From: Methylogaea oryzae
Lineage (GTDB): Bacteria > Pseudomonadota > Gammaproteobacteria > Methylococcales > Methylococcaceae
DNA length: 64,000 bases
Assembly (NCBI RefSeq): GCF_019669985.1
Contig: NZ_AP019782.1
Coordinates: 2,226,001-2,290,000 of the forward strand
Direction of reading: 5' to 3'
Shown here: positions 1-11,900 of the stretch, piece after piece
Numbering within the stretch: the first letter of the stretch is position 1
Layout of the letters: each line of letters opens with the position of its first letter
Made by a program: the position numbers and the translations under genes
The notes under the pieces: generated by a model
Told to the model about the DNA's origin: nothing
The model's database searches: none
Seen by the model: the letters and a program-made list of their open reading frames with translations, nothing else

Positions 1-2985
1 GGTGCGGCCATTGGCGTTGCAAGCGCTGGCAAGGATCACGCCGAGTATGCGGTCGCCGTCGGCACGGGCGGCGGCCAGGGGTTTCAGCAACACCGCGCCG
101 ACGCCCTCCCCTTGCACGAAACCGTCGGCGCCCACGCCGAAGCTGCGGCAGACGTCGCTGGGAGACAGCATGCCCATGCGCACCAACTCGCGTTGCTGCA
201 CCGCGTCGAGGATCAGGTTGACGCCGCCCGCCAGGGCGGCGCCGCATTCGCCGCGCCGTAGGCTTTCGCAAGCCAGGTGCAGGGCGGCCAGAGACGCCGA
301 GCAGGCAGTGTCCACCGCCAAGCTGGGGCCGGTGAAATCGAAATGGTAGGAAACCCGGTTGGCCACCGACCAGTGGTTAGCCTGCACCACCTGCCCCGCC
401 GCGTCGGCGGCGTGGGCCAGCAAGCGGTAGGGCATGTTCATCACGCCGACGAACACGCCCACGTCGGCCTCGCCGCCGGCGCGCCGGGCCGACGCCTTCA
501 ACGCGGCGGGAGTCAGGCCGGCATCCTCCAGCGCGGCCCAGGCGGTTTCCAGGAACAAGCGCGCCTGCGGATCGATGCGCCGCGCCTCGGCCGGGGCGAT
601 GCCGAAAAACAGCGCGTCGAAGCGGTCAACCGACTCGATGAACGCCGCCCGGTGCGGCACCACGCTGCCGTCGCCCGCGTCCCAGCGCCGATCGGCCGGG
701 ATGGGGCCGATGGCGCTGCGGCCGTTTTCCAACAACTCCCACAGCGCCGCCGGGTCTTCCGCGCCGGGCAGGCGGCACGCCAGCCCGATAACGGCGATGG
801 CGTCGCCGGCCGCATCGCAAGGATAGGCCGCGCCGGCCGGCTCGGCGGCGGCCTCCCGGCCCAGGCCGAAAGCCTGCTGGGCGGCGGGATTGCGCGCCAA
901 CTCGCCTTCCAAGTGGGCCGCCAGCTCGCCCAGGGTTTTATGCTCGAACAACAAGGAGCCGCGCACGTCGGGAAACACTTCGCGCACGCGGCCGGTAATG
1001 GAGACCACCAGCAGCGAGTCCAGGCCGAGCTGATCGTAGCCGGCGTCCGCCGGCACGCCGGCGGCCTCGCGCTGCAAGGCTTCGGCGAAAATCTCCGTCA
1101 ACCAGGCCAATACCGAGGGCCGGGCGGCGGAGCCGAGCTCGGGTGACGGGGACGTCTCCGCCCCTCCCGACGCGCCGTCCCAGGTCTCCGGCGCTCCCTG
1201 CCGGGGCGGCGCAGTGACGGGGTTCCCGCCGGATTGGGTCCCCGCCGGCGCGCCCAGCGGCCAGGCGGGGTGCTGGTCCAGCCAGTGGCGCTGGCGGGCA
1301 AAGGGATACGTGGGCAAAGGGACGCGGCGGCCCTGGGCCGCCCCCGGCGCGCGTTCCCAATCCACGCTTTCCCCGGCCAGCCAGGCCTGCGCGGCGGCGC
1401 CCAAGGGATCGGCGGCGGCGATTTCCGGCAGAGGGCCGGGAGCCGCCAGCAAGGCCGAGGCTTCGCGCGCATCGCCGGCGAGTATCACGGCGCGCACCGG
1501 CCGCGCCGCCCTGCCCCGCTGCAAGGTGTAGGCGATGTCGGCGAAATCGGCGGCAGTGTCCCGGCGGAGATAGTCGGCCAGGTCGCGGCGTAATCGGTCG
1601 AGCGCCGCCGAATCGTGGGCGGACAGGGGCAACAGCAGCGGCCCGCAGGGTCCGTGGGTCGGCCTTTGCGCCTGCGGCGGCTGTTCCAGCACCACGTGGA
1701 CGTTGGTGCCGCCGAAGCCGAAGGAACTTACCCCGGCGCGGCGCCAGCCGCTCCAGGGCTGCGCTTCGGCGGACAGCCGCAACGGCGTGCCGGCGAAGGG
1801 CGCCGCCGGATTGGGGCTATGGAAACCGGGTACGCCGGGGATGACGCCTTCGCGCACCGCCAACACCGCCTTGATGAAGCCGGCGATACCGCTGGCGACG
1901 TTCAAATGGCCGATGTTGGCCTTCACCGAACCGATCCGGCAGAGCTCCGGCGGCGCCAGGCCCTGCTCGGCGAAATGGGCGAACAACCGGCCGAGGGCGT
2001 TGATTTCGATGGGATCGCCAATGGCGGTGCCGGTGCCGTGGGCTTCGATCATGCCCAGACTGGCCGGCTCGATGCCGGCCACCGACCAGGCCTCCCCCAC
2101 CGCGCGCATCTGGCCGCGAGCGCCGGGCGCCAGGTAATCCACCTTGCGCGCGCCGTCGTTGGCGATGGCCGAGCCGAGCACCACCGCGTGGATCGTATCG
2201 CCGTCGGCCAGGGCGCGATCCAACCGCTTCAGCGCCACCAACCCCGCCCCGTTGCCCGGCACGGTGCCCGATGCCGCCGCGTCGAAGGGCCGGCATTGGC
2301 CGTCCGGCGCCAGCATCAGGCCGGGAGCAGCCAAGTAGGCGCCTTGGGGCAACAACAGCGAAGCGCCGCCGGCCAGGGCCATGTCGCACTGTCCCGACAA
2401 CAGCGCTTCCACCGCCATGTGCAGTGCCGCCAGGGAGCCGGAGCAGGCCGACTGCACCGTCAGGCTGGGGCCGGTCAAATCCAGGGCGTAGGAAATGCGG
2501 GTGGCGCCGTAATCCTTGTCGCTGGCGGTCAGGCCGAAAAAGCCGCCGGCGGAATCCGCCGCCGCGCCGGCCCGGTAGGAACAGTGGGCCAGGGACACGT
2601 AGACACCGATGCTGCCGGCCTCGTCCTCCCCGGCGTAACCGGCGTGTTCCAGCGCTCCCACCGCCAGTTCCAGCAAAATGCGCTGCTGCGGGTCGAGCAC
2701 GGCGGCCCGCGCCGGCGGAATCCCGAAGGCGGCGGCATCGAAATCCTCCACGCCGTCCAGCACGCCGAAGCGGCGCACCAGGTGCGGATGGTTCAGCAGC
2801 TCGGCGGGAATGCCGTTGGCGCGCAACGCCTCGTCGCCGCTGGCGACGATGCCGCTGCGGCCTTCCAGCAGCATTTGCCAATAGGCGTCCAAGCCCGGCG
2901 CCCCCGGTAAACGGCAGGCCATGCCGATGACCGCGATGGCGCGGTCGGCATCCGTAGGCAAGGTCGGCTGATTCGTTCGGGTCAT
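1..2985 (-). CDS. trans-AT polyketide synthase, N-terminal part (gene runs off the left edge): KS-linker-ACP-KS...
   Basis: Extends a polyketide chain in the cytoplasm. The frame is open from the ATG at 2985 to position 1, so about 995 N-terminal residues are visible. Order: KS (about residues 14-430; active-site Cys in QSACSGS near 180, HGTGTAIGDP, VKANIGH), a KS-to-ACP linker ending in the LPTYPFxRQRHW signature with no acyltransferase in it, an ACP (LGLDSLL, Ser near 655), then a second KS (DTACSAS) cut by the edge. No KR, DH or ER lies between KS1 and ACP, so this module would leave a beta-keto group unless trans enzymes act; that makes it a candidate beta-branching site. Absence of AT fits trans supply by the ATs at 13079-14910. 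The start overlaps the stop of the preceding megasynthase gene by one base (TAATG), implying translational coupling and a fixed order of the two proteins. Confidence 0.93.
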   Translation of the reverse strand, partial: MTRTNQPTLPTDADRAIAVIGMACRLPGAPGLDAYWQMLLEGRSGIVASGDEALRANGIPAELLNHPHLVRRFGVLDGVEDFDAAAFGIPPARAAVLDPQQRILLELAVGALEHAGYAGEDEAGSIGVYVSLAHCSYRAGAAADSAGGFFGLTASDKDYGATRISYALDLTGPSLTVQSACSGSLAALHMAVEALLSGQCDMALAGGASLLLPQGAYLAAPGLMLAPDGQCRPFDAAASGTVPGNGAGLVALKRLDRALADGDTIHAVVLGSAIANDGARKVDYLAPGARGQMRAVGEAWSVAGIEPASLGMIEAHGTGTAIGDPIEINALGRLFAHFAEQGLAPPELCRIGSVKANIGHLNVASGIAGFIKAVLAVREGVIPGVPGFHSPNPAAPFAGTPLRLSAEAQPWSGWRRAGVSSFGFGGTNVHVVLEQPPQAQRPTHGPCGPLLLPLSAHDSAALDRLRRDLADYLRRDTAADFADIAYTLQRGRAARPVRAVILAGDAREASALLAAPGPLPEIAAADPLGAAAQAWLAGESVDWERAPGAAQGRRVPLPTYPFARQRHWLDQHPAWPLGAPAGTQSGGNPVTAPPRQGAPETWDGASGGAETSPSPELGSAARPSVLAWLTEIFAEALQREAAGVPADAGYDQLGLDSLLVVSITGRVREVFPDVRGSLLFEHKTLGELAAHLEGELARNPAAQQAFGLGREAAAEPAGAAYPCDAAGDAIAVIGLACRLPGAEDPAALWELLENGRSAIGPIPADRRWDAGDGSVVPHRAAFIESVDRFDALFFGIAPAEARRIDPQARLFLETAWAALEDAGLTPAALKASARRAGGEADVGVFVGVMNMPYRLLAHAADAAGQVVQANHWSVANRVSYHFDFTGPSLAVDTACSASLAALHLACESLRRGECGAALAGGVNLILDAVQQRELVRMGMLSPSDVCRSFGVGADGFVQGEGVGAVLLKPLAAARADGDRILGVILASACNANGRT

Positions 2986-5900
2986 TACAATCTCGAGCGG
3001 AAAGCGCTGCGCAAATCGACCCGGCTGGGACGAGGGGACGCGGCGGCGGGCGCGGCCGGCGCGACGCTTTGCGCCGCGCGCCCGGCCAACGCCCCTGCCA
3101 AGCGGCCGATGGTAGCGTGTTCGAAGATTTCGGTCACGCTGCAGGGCAAGCCCAGTTCGTTGGAGATACGACGGGCGGCGACCACCGCCATCAGGCTGTC
3201 GGCGCCCAGCTCGAACAAATTGCGCTGGACGTCCGGCAGGCGGGACACCGGCCGCCCTTCCGCCAGAATCTCGCCCCACAGTTCCGCCAAGCGGCGCTCC
3301 AGCTCCCCGACGTCGACCGAGGACGACTCGGCGGCGGCGCTCTCCGGCTCCCGGAACGCTAATTCCGCCAGCGCCCGCCGGTCCACTTTCTCGTTGTCGG
3401 TCAAGGGCAAGGCATCGAGGATGCGCAGCGCCTTGGGCACCATATAACTCGGCAAGCGCGTACGCAAAAATTCGAGCAACGGCTCCGGCGCGGCGTCCGC
3501 CTCCGCCAGGCAGAAAGCAGCCAGCCGCCGCCGGCCCTGCGCGTCCGCCGGAGCCACCGCCACCGCCTCGCGCACCGCCGGATGGCCGCGCAAAGCCGCT
3601 TCCACCTCGCCCAGTTCCACCCGGAAGCCGTCGATTTTCACCTGGCCGTCGCGCCGTCCGAGGAATTCGATCAGGCCCTCCTCCCGCCAGCGCGCCAGGT
3701 CGCCGGTGCGGTACAAGCGCTCGCCGCTGGCGGGATGGGTGACGAAAGCCGCATCGGTACGCTCCGGGTCGCGCCAATACCCCAGCGCCAACCCGACGCC
3801 GCCGATGTACAAATCGCCGGCGACCCCGTCCGGACAGGGCTGCAGGTTCGCGTCCAACACCTGCATGGTCTGGTTGTCCATGGCGCGGCCATAGGGCACG
3901 GAGCTCCAGTCCGGCCTGGGCGCATCGCCGATGGGATAGTGGATGGACCAAATCGCCGCCTCCGTGGCGCCGCCGAGGGAATGCACCCGCGCCTGGCTCG
4001 CCACGGCGCGCAAGCGGCCGGCCAGCCCCAAGGCGATCCAGTCGCCGGACAACATGACGATGCGCAGGCTGGCCACATCCGGCGGCGCCGGTTCGCCGGC
4101 CAGGAACAGCTCCAGGTACATGGGCACGCTGTTCCACACCGACACCTGCTGTTCCCGCACCAACGCCGCCAGGTAGGCCGGATCGCTGGCCGATTCCGGC
4201 CGGGGCAAAACCAGCGCGCCGCCGGCCGCCAACAACCCGAAAATGTCCCACACCGACAAGTCGAAACTCAGCGCCGACAGGGCCAGCACGCGGTCTTGCG
4301 GCCCGATGGCGAAGCGGCGATTGATATCCAAACACGTGTTCAACGCGGCGCGATGGCTGAGCATGACGCCCTTCGGCTCGCCGGTGGAGCCGGACGTGAA
4401 AATCACATAGGCCAGGCTGTCGGGAGCGACCCGCGCCGGTTCGGCGGCGGCGCCGCTGGGGCGCACGTCCGCTTCGACGCCGATCACCTCGACCCCGGCC
4501 GGCCAGTTCAGACGGCGCCCGGCTTCGGTCAAGCCGACTCTTACGCCGCCCCGTTCGGCCAAGTGGGCGAAACGCGCTTCCGGCAAGTCGGGCGCCAGGG
4601 GCAAATAAGCGGCGCCGGCCATCTGTACGGCGATGGCCGCCATCACTTGGCGCCAGCCTTTTTCCATGGCCACCGCCACCAGTTCGCCGGGCCGCGCGCC
4701 GGCGGCCCGCAGGCGCAACGCGAAGTCGGCGCACAAGCCGGCCAGTTCGCCGTAATTCAAGCTGCGGTCCGGTGCGATCAGCGCCGTGCGCTCGGGGTGC
4801 GCGGCGGCCTGCCGCAGGAACGGCGCGAACAGGGCCTCTTCGGGCAAAGGACCGCTATCGCCGTTGGAAACGGCGCGCGCTTGCGCCTCCCGCCGGGCGA
4901 TTTGCGCGGGAATGTCCCACTCCCAGGCGGCCTCCGTGTCCAGCGCGCGGGCCGCCTCGACCCAGGCGGCGAACATGGCCTCCGCCAAGCCGTCGGCGAA
5001 CACCCCCTCGGCCACGTCCCAACTGAGCAACAAGCCCTCGCCGTCCGCCTGCACCTGGGCGTCCAGCGTGACTTGCGGCGTCCGGGTCGCGCCATGCGAC
5101 AGGCTGCCGATCAGCGGCGCGGCGCTGTGCTTGCCGCCGCTGCGCAGGTTTTCGTAGCCCAACATGCTGGTGAACACCACGGGCATCAAACCGCCGTCCC
5201 AGCCCTGGGCGGCGGCGCGGCGGCGCAACACCTGCACCCCCGGATAGGCCGCATGGCCCAGGTGCTCGATCAGCCGGGCGCCGATGCGCGCGGCCAGCCG
5301 CCGCAAAGGCTGCCCGGCTTGCACGTCCACGTCCAGCAGCACCGTGCCGGTGAAATTACCGACCACCCGGTTGACGTCGGGGTGGATGGGCGGCCGGGTG
5401 TGGGTGGTCAAATTCAGGGTGAAACGCGGCGTCGCCGTCCAGTGGGCCAGGGTGCCGGCGAACACGCCGAGGAACGCCACGCTGGGGCTGAGGCCGTGTC
5501 TTGTGGCGGCGGCGGCGATGGCGCGCCATTGCGCCGCCGGCAGCCGCGCCTGGAAGCGCCGGGTGGACAAGCGGCCCAATTGCGCCAGGGGTTTCGCCAT
5601 GGGCAAATCCGGCGCCGGCGGCAATTGCGGGCCGCGCTCGGCCCAAAAGCGCTCGGCGGCGCGCCAAGCGTCGCCGTCGGCGGCGGCGCGCATGGCCAGC
5701 ACGCACTGGCGGAAGCCGATGGCCGGCGCGGGCAACGGGGCGGCCGGAGCGTCGCACAACAGCGCCAGCTGATCGAGCAAGGAATACAGGCTGAGCACGT
5801 CCATCACCAGCAGGTTCAAAGCCAAGTGCAGGCGGCTCTGCCGGCCGTCGAAACTCAGCGCCAGACGGAACAGCGGCCAGGCGCACGGGTCCAGGTCGGC

Positions 5901-8900
5901 GCCGCTCATGGCTTCCCGCAGCGCCCGCCGCCGCTGCTCGGCGGACTTCGGCGGGCAATCGGTCAAATCCAGCGCCTCGATACGGTAGCGCGGCACCTCG
6001 TTCAGCACTTTTTGCCGGCCGTCGCCGTCGACCACCGCGCGCAACATGGGATGCAATTCCACCAGCCGGTTCCAACTGGCCTCCAGCGCCGCCGCAGGCC
6101 ACGGCCGGGCGCACTCGAATTCCCAATACACCTGGCAATCCACTCCGCCGAGGGGCACGCCGGGCTGGCGGCCGCTCCAGTAGGCCGCCTGGATGTCGGT
6201 CAGCGGAAACGGCTCGAACGGCGCGTCGTCGGCCGCCATCGGCGCTTCCGGCGACGGGCCGCTGCCGCCGGCCAGCCGCGGCGCGAGCTCCGCCAACCGG
6301 GTGGCGCCAAGTATGTCGTCCAGGCCCAGGGTGACGCCGAAACGGCGCTGCAAGCGGTGTTGCAGTTCGATGGCGAGGATGCTCGACAGTCCCAGGACGA
6401 CCGGCGTGGCTTCCAGGTCCAGGCTGGCGGGAGGCTCTTGCAGCAACTGGCCCAGCTCCTCACGCAAGCCTTCCAGGCAATCGTTTCCAAGCGCCTCCTG
6501 GAAACGCGGCTCGGGCGCGGACGGCGCCGTGTTCGGCGATGCAGCGCCTACTTTTGCCTCCCGGGGCGCGAGCGTTTGCCCAGCCTCGTCCGCCGCTTCG
6601 GCCTCCTCCAGCCAGAAACGGCGCCGCCGCAGGCTGTGCGCGGGCGGGGCCAGCGGCGCGACGCGGGCCGAATCGGCCGGCGCCGCTTCGACGACGGCGG
6701 CGCCGTGGCCGCCGTTGAGCGCGAAAGTATGCACCAGGGCGCGGCGCGGTTGGCCGTCGCCGCGAACCGGCCAGGGAACGGCCTTATCCGGGGCGTAAAA
6801 CGGTGCGGCGCCCCATTCCGGCGTCCAGGACTGGCCGTCCAGGCCGACCGGCAGCAGCCGATTGCGGCGCATCTGCAAAATCGCATGGACCACGGCGCAT
6901 AATCCCGCCGCCGCCAAGGTATGGCCCAGCCGGGGCTTCAGGGTGGTCAGCGGCAAGGGCTGATCCAGTCCGCCGAAGGTTTGCGCCAGTGCGGCGATTT
7001 CCGCCGCGTCGCCGCCGCGGATGCCGACGCCGTGGGCCGATACCAAGTCGATCTGCCCGGCGGTGAGCCCGGCCCGCGCCAAGGTCGCCGCTTGCAGGCG
7101 CGCCAGGTTTTCCGCGCCGGGCAGGGTGAAGCCCCGCCCCAGGCCCTCGTGCCCCACGGCCACGCCGCGTATCACGCCGTGCACACTATCGCCGTCCGCG
7201 CGCGCCCGCGCCAACGGCTTCAGCACCAGCGCCACGCAGGCCTCCGCCGGCACCAGGCCGTCGGCGGCGAGGGTGAACGGCAAACAACGCCCGCCGGCCG
7301 ACAGCAGATCGGCCGCGCCCAATTGCGCCGCCAACAAGGGGGTGGAATGCAGGCTGACGGCGGCCACCACCGCGCAGCGGCAATCGCCGCGCAGCAAGGC
7401 CTGCTGCGCGGCCCACAGGGCGCCCAACGAGGAGGAACAGGCCAGGTCCACGGTAAAGGCCGGGCCGGCGCAGTCGAAGACGTGCGCCAACCGCGCCGCC
7501 AGGGAGGACGGCAAATTGCCGGCCAGGGCGAGCTGGTCGCCCGGCGCGCCGCCCAAGGCGCGCTTGAAGCCGTAATCGCCGGCATCGGCGGCGACGAACA
7601 CGCCAATGCCGGCGTCGCGCAAGCTGTCGCCGCAACCCTGCCAAGGCAGGCCGGCGTCGTGCAAGGCCAGCCAGGTCTCCTCCAGCAACAGGCGTTGGCG
7701 CGGATCGGTGGCGCGGGCCTCCCGCGGGGAAAATCCGAAAAACGCGTGGTCGAAGCTTTCCCCGTCGGCCAGAAAGCCGCCGCGCATCAACCGCGCCGGG
7801 TCCGGCAAATCGCCGGCGAACCCGTCGATTTCGCGGCGCGACCAGCGCCCGGCGGGAACCTCGCCGATGGCGCAGCGGCCGGCCTCCAACAGCGCCCAAA
7901 GGGCCTCGCAATCGTCCGCGCCGGGGAACCGGCCCGACAGGCCGACCACCGCCAGCGGCAAATCCTCGCCGCTTGCCAGGACGCACCCGGCGGAAGACGC
8001 CGCGGCAGCGACGTCCGGGCCCATAATCGCCTCCTCCGCCAGCAGCACGATCTTGCCGCGATGGCGCGCCCTGGCCATGTGCTGAAAGGCCTGGCGGGCC
8101 TGCTCCAGGGGGAAGGTCTCGACCGGCAGCGGCGCCAGCTCGCCGGCGTCGATCCGCCGCGCCAAAGCGCGCAAGGCTTCGCCGATCATGTCCGGCTGGC
8201 GGCGGAACTCTCCGACCAGGTCGTAAACCCGGTAGCGAATGCCGGGACGGCGGCGAGCGATCTCCTGCGCATCGCGGATGTCGGTCTTGCCCACCTCGAC
8301 GAACACGCCGCCTTCCGCCACGCAGTCCAAACCGTGGTCGACGGCGGCGCCGGCCAGGGAATTGAGCACCAGGTCGACGCCGCGGCCGCCGGTGGCGGCC
8401 AGCACTTGCGAGGAGAAATCCAGGCCGCGCGAATCCATCGCCAACGCCACGCCCTGGCTTTCCAGCCAGGCGCGCTTTTCCCGGCTGCCGGCGGTGGCGA
8501 AAACCCGCGCGCCGGCCCGCTGGGCCAAGCGCAGGGCGGCCTGCCCCAGCCCGCCCGTTGCCGCATGGATCAACACCGTTTGCCCCGGCGCCAGGGTTTC
8601 CAATTGCTCCAGACAGCGCAGCGCGGTGAGGTAAGCGACGGGCAAGGCGCCGGCGGCGGCATCGTCCAGGCCGCGCGGCGCGGGCGCCACCAGCGCCGCC
8701 TCGGCGTTGACCCGACCGGCCAGGGCGCCGGCGGCGATGCCGAACACCCTATCCCCCGGCGCCAGCCCGGATACGCCGGCGCCCAGCGCTTCGATTTCGC
8801 CGCAAAACTCCAGGCCCAAAGGCTCGCCGCGCGCTTCCGGCAAGGCGTCCAGGGCGATCATCAAGTCGCGGAAGTTGATGCCGGCGGCGCGCACGCGGAC

Positions 8901-11900
8901 CCGCACCTGGCCCTGGCCCGGCTCCGGCAAGGCCTGCTCGGCCACGCCCAGGGTATCCAGCAAGCCCGGTGAGCCGATCCGCACGCCGCGCCTTACGGCG
9001 GCGCCCTCGGACAGGGCCGGCGCGACGGCTTGGGCGGCTTGCGGCACGGTCCCGCCGTCGCCGGCCTCCTTGGCCAGCCGTTCGGCGAGAGCCGCCACGC
9101 TGCCCAGTTCGTCCACCATTTCCAAGCCGATCCTCAGGCCGGTGCTCAGTTCGATGCGCGCCACCAAATCCATGGAAATCAGCGAACCGATGCCTTGGCT
9201 TTCCAAAGATTTGTGCAGATCCACCTCGCCGGCTTCCACCTCCAGGGTATCGGCGACGCATTGGCGCAGCAAGGCCAGCCAGTCGCGGGATCCGGTAGGC
9301 TCCGGCGGCGCCGGGGATCGCTCGATGGGCGCCTCGCCGCTGCCCTCGGCGGGCTGCTCGCGGCCGAGCGCTTGCCCGGTTTCCCACAGCCGAGGGGCGG
9401 TATCCTCCGGCAAGCGCGGCAACCAATAGGATTGGCGGACGAAGGGATACAACGGTAAATCGAGGTGCGGCCGGGTTTGCCCCAGGGCCCAGCGCCGCAC
9501 GTCCAGGCCGGCATGCCACAATTCCGCCAACACCCGCTCCAGCCCCGCCACGCCGGCGGCCGGATCGAAGCGCAGCAGGCGGCCAACCGCCGGCGGCGCT
9601 TCGTCGCCGGCGCCGATGGCCAATACCAGATCGGCCGTTTCGCCGCCCGGGGCGGCTGGCCGACCGGCCAGCGGCGACTCCAGGCCCTCCAGTTCGGGGA
9701 GGTAGGCGCGCTGTTGCTCCAGCCAGGGATGTCGGCCCCGTTCCGGCGAGCGCGCGGCCCGAGCCAAGCACGAAGCCAGGTCGGCGGCCGGCCGGGTCTG
9801 AGCGAACACCTCCAGCGCCAGCCGCCGCTCCAGCAAGCCGTCGGCCACCAAGCCGGCCAACGGCCAAGCCGGCCATCGCAAGGCCTCGCCCGGCGGCCGC
9901 AGCGACCAGCGCGCGCAAGTGCTCCACAGGGAGGCGGCCACGGCCAAGGCCAGATCCAGCCCCGACGGCTGCCCCTGCAAACGCTCGCCGGGCGATGCGC
10001 CCAACAGATCGCTCCATTCTTCGCAGTGGGCGCGGAAGGTGTAGTTGCCCCGCCACAAACGCTGACCCAGCGCCAACAGTGGGCCGACCGCCTCGGCTCC
10101 GGCCAACAGGCTTTGCAGCGCGGCGGGGGACGGACGCAGCGGCGCAAGCTCGAGGCCGCTGTCGCCGTCCCGATAGGCGACCGTGGGCCGGCGCAGGCTG
10201 CCTGCCTCCGCCAGGCCGTAGCGGGCGAGACGGGCCGCCGCGACGTCGTCCAAGGCATCGGCGGCGGCCAGCGCGGCCGGCCGCGCCTCGCCGAATGCGC
10301 TCAGCAAGCCGGGTTGCAACCCGCAGTCCTGCAACAGGGCGAGCAAGGCCCGCCCGTGGACGAATTCCGCCACAGCGGGATCGGCGGCATCGAAACCGGC
10401 CGCCCGCAGCTTCCTCTCCAAGGCCGCCGCGATCCGTTCCAAGCCGGGCAGTTCCGCCCGCAAAGCCCGCCAAGCCGCGCCGCCGGCGCTGGGCGACAGT
10501 CGGATCGCCAGGGCGGGCGCGGTATCGGGCTTGGCGCGGATCGGCAAATCGGACCGGCGCAAGGCGGCCGCCGCCTCCAACCGGTCGTGGGCGACGACCA
10601 GGAGCCGCCGGCCCAGGGAAGCGCGCCCCAAAGCCAGCGCCCGACCCAGGCTGGACAGATCCGGCGCGTCGGGCTGTTCGAGCCGTTCGGCCAGTTGCAA
10701 GGCCAGCGCCCGCAAGGCGCCGTCGGCGGCGGCGGATAAGGCCAGCGCCACCGGCTGGCCGGACGGCGGCGGAGCCGCCACGGCCTTGGGCGCCGGAGGC
10801 TCGGCGAAAACCGCGTGACCGCCGGCGCCGCCGAAGCCGAAAGCGCTGACGCCGGCGATACGCGGCCGGCTTTCCCAGGGAACCAGCCGGCGTGCCGGCC
10901 GGCAAGGCAATGCGGCAAAATCGATGAGGGGATTGTCCTGCGCCAAATTGACCGTGGGCGGGACCTGGCCGTGGCGCAGCATGAGCATCACCTTGGCCAC
11001 CCCCGCCAAGCCGGCCGCGGCTTCCAGGTGGCCGAGGTTGGTTTTTACCGATCCCAACAACAACGGTTCTTGCCGGCCCTCGCCGGACAAAACGCGCGCC
11101 AAGGCTTCCACTTCGATGGGGTCGCCCAACGCGGTGCCGGTGCCATGACACTCCACATAGGACAACCGCGCCGCATCGACGCCGGCCTGGGCCAGGGCGG
11201 CGCGCACCACTTCCGCTTCCGCCTCCACCGACGGCGCGGTGATGCCGGAGGTCGGCCCCATGTGGTTGAGCGCCGTGCCCAGCAACAAGCCGTGGATGCG
11301 GTCCCCCGCCGCCAGGGCGTCGCCGCAGCGCCGCAGCACCAACACCACCGCGCCTTCGCCCGGCACATAGCCGTCGGCGCCGTCGGCGAAAGTCTTGCAA
11401 AGGCCGTCCTCGCTCAACATGCCGGCCTGGGAAAACGACACCGCTTTCCAGGGGCTGAGCAAAGCGTTGGCGGCCGCCACGACGCAGTAGTCGACCGCGC
11501 CGGTCAGCAGCGCCAAGCGGGCTTGATGCAAAGCGGCCAACGACGAAGCGCAGGCGCTGTCCACCGTGACGCTTTCACCGCGCCAGCCGAAAAACGCCGA
11601 TAGGCGATTGGCCAGCAAGGCGGCGTATACGCCGATGGCGGAATAGGCGTCGGGAACACGGAACGGCGAAGCGGCGTGCTGCTGGTAGTCGTTGGCCATG
11701 GCGGCGGCGTAAACGCCGACTTTGGCGCCGCGCAGGGATTCGGGGGGGATGCCGGCATCTTCCAAGGCGTGCCAGGCTTCTTCCAACAGCAACCGTTGCT
11801 GCGGATCCATGGCGCGGGCCTCGCGCGCGGAGATACCGAAGAAGCCGGCGTCGAAGCCGTCGATGGCGTCGATCAGCCCGGCACGGCGATTGACGGTGCG

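Noticed and set aside
3582-6902. Very long plus-strand open frame (over 1000 codons) opposite the megasynthase
   Set aside because: Its product is Gly/Arg/Gln-rich with no domain. It is the mirror of a high-GC coding region whose minus-strand frame has clear Cy-A-PCP domains.
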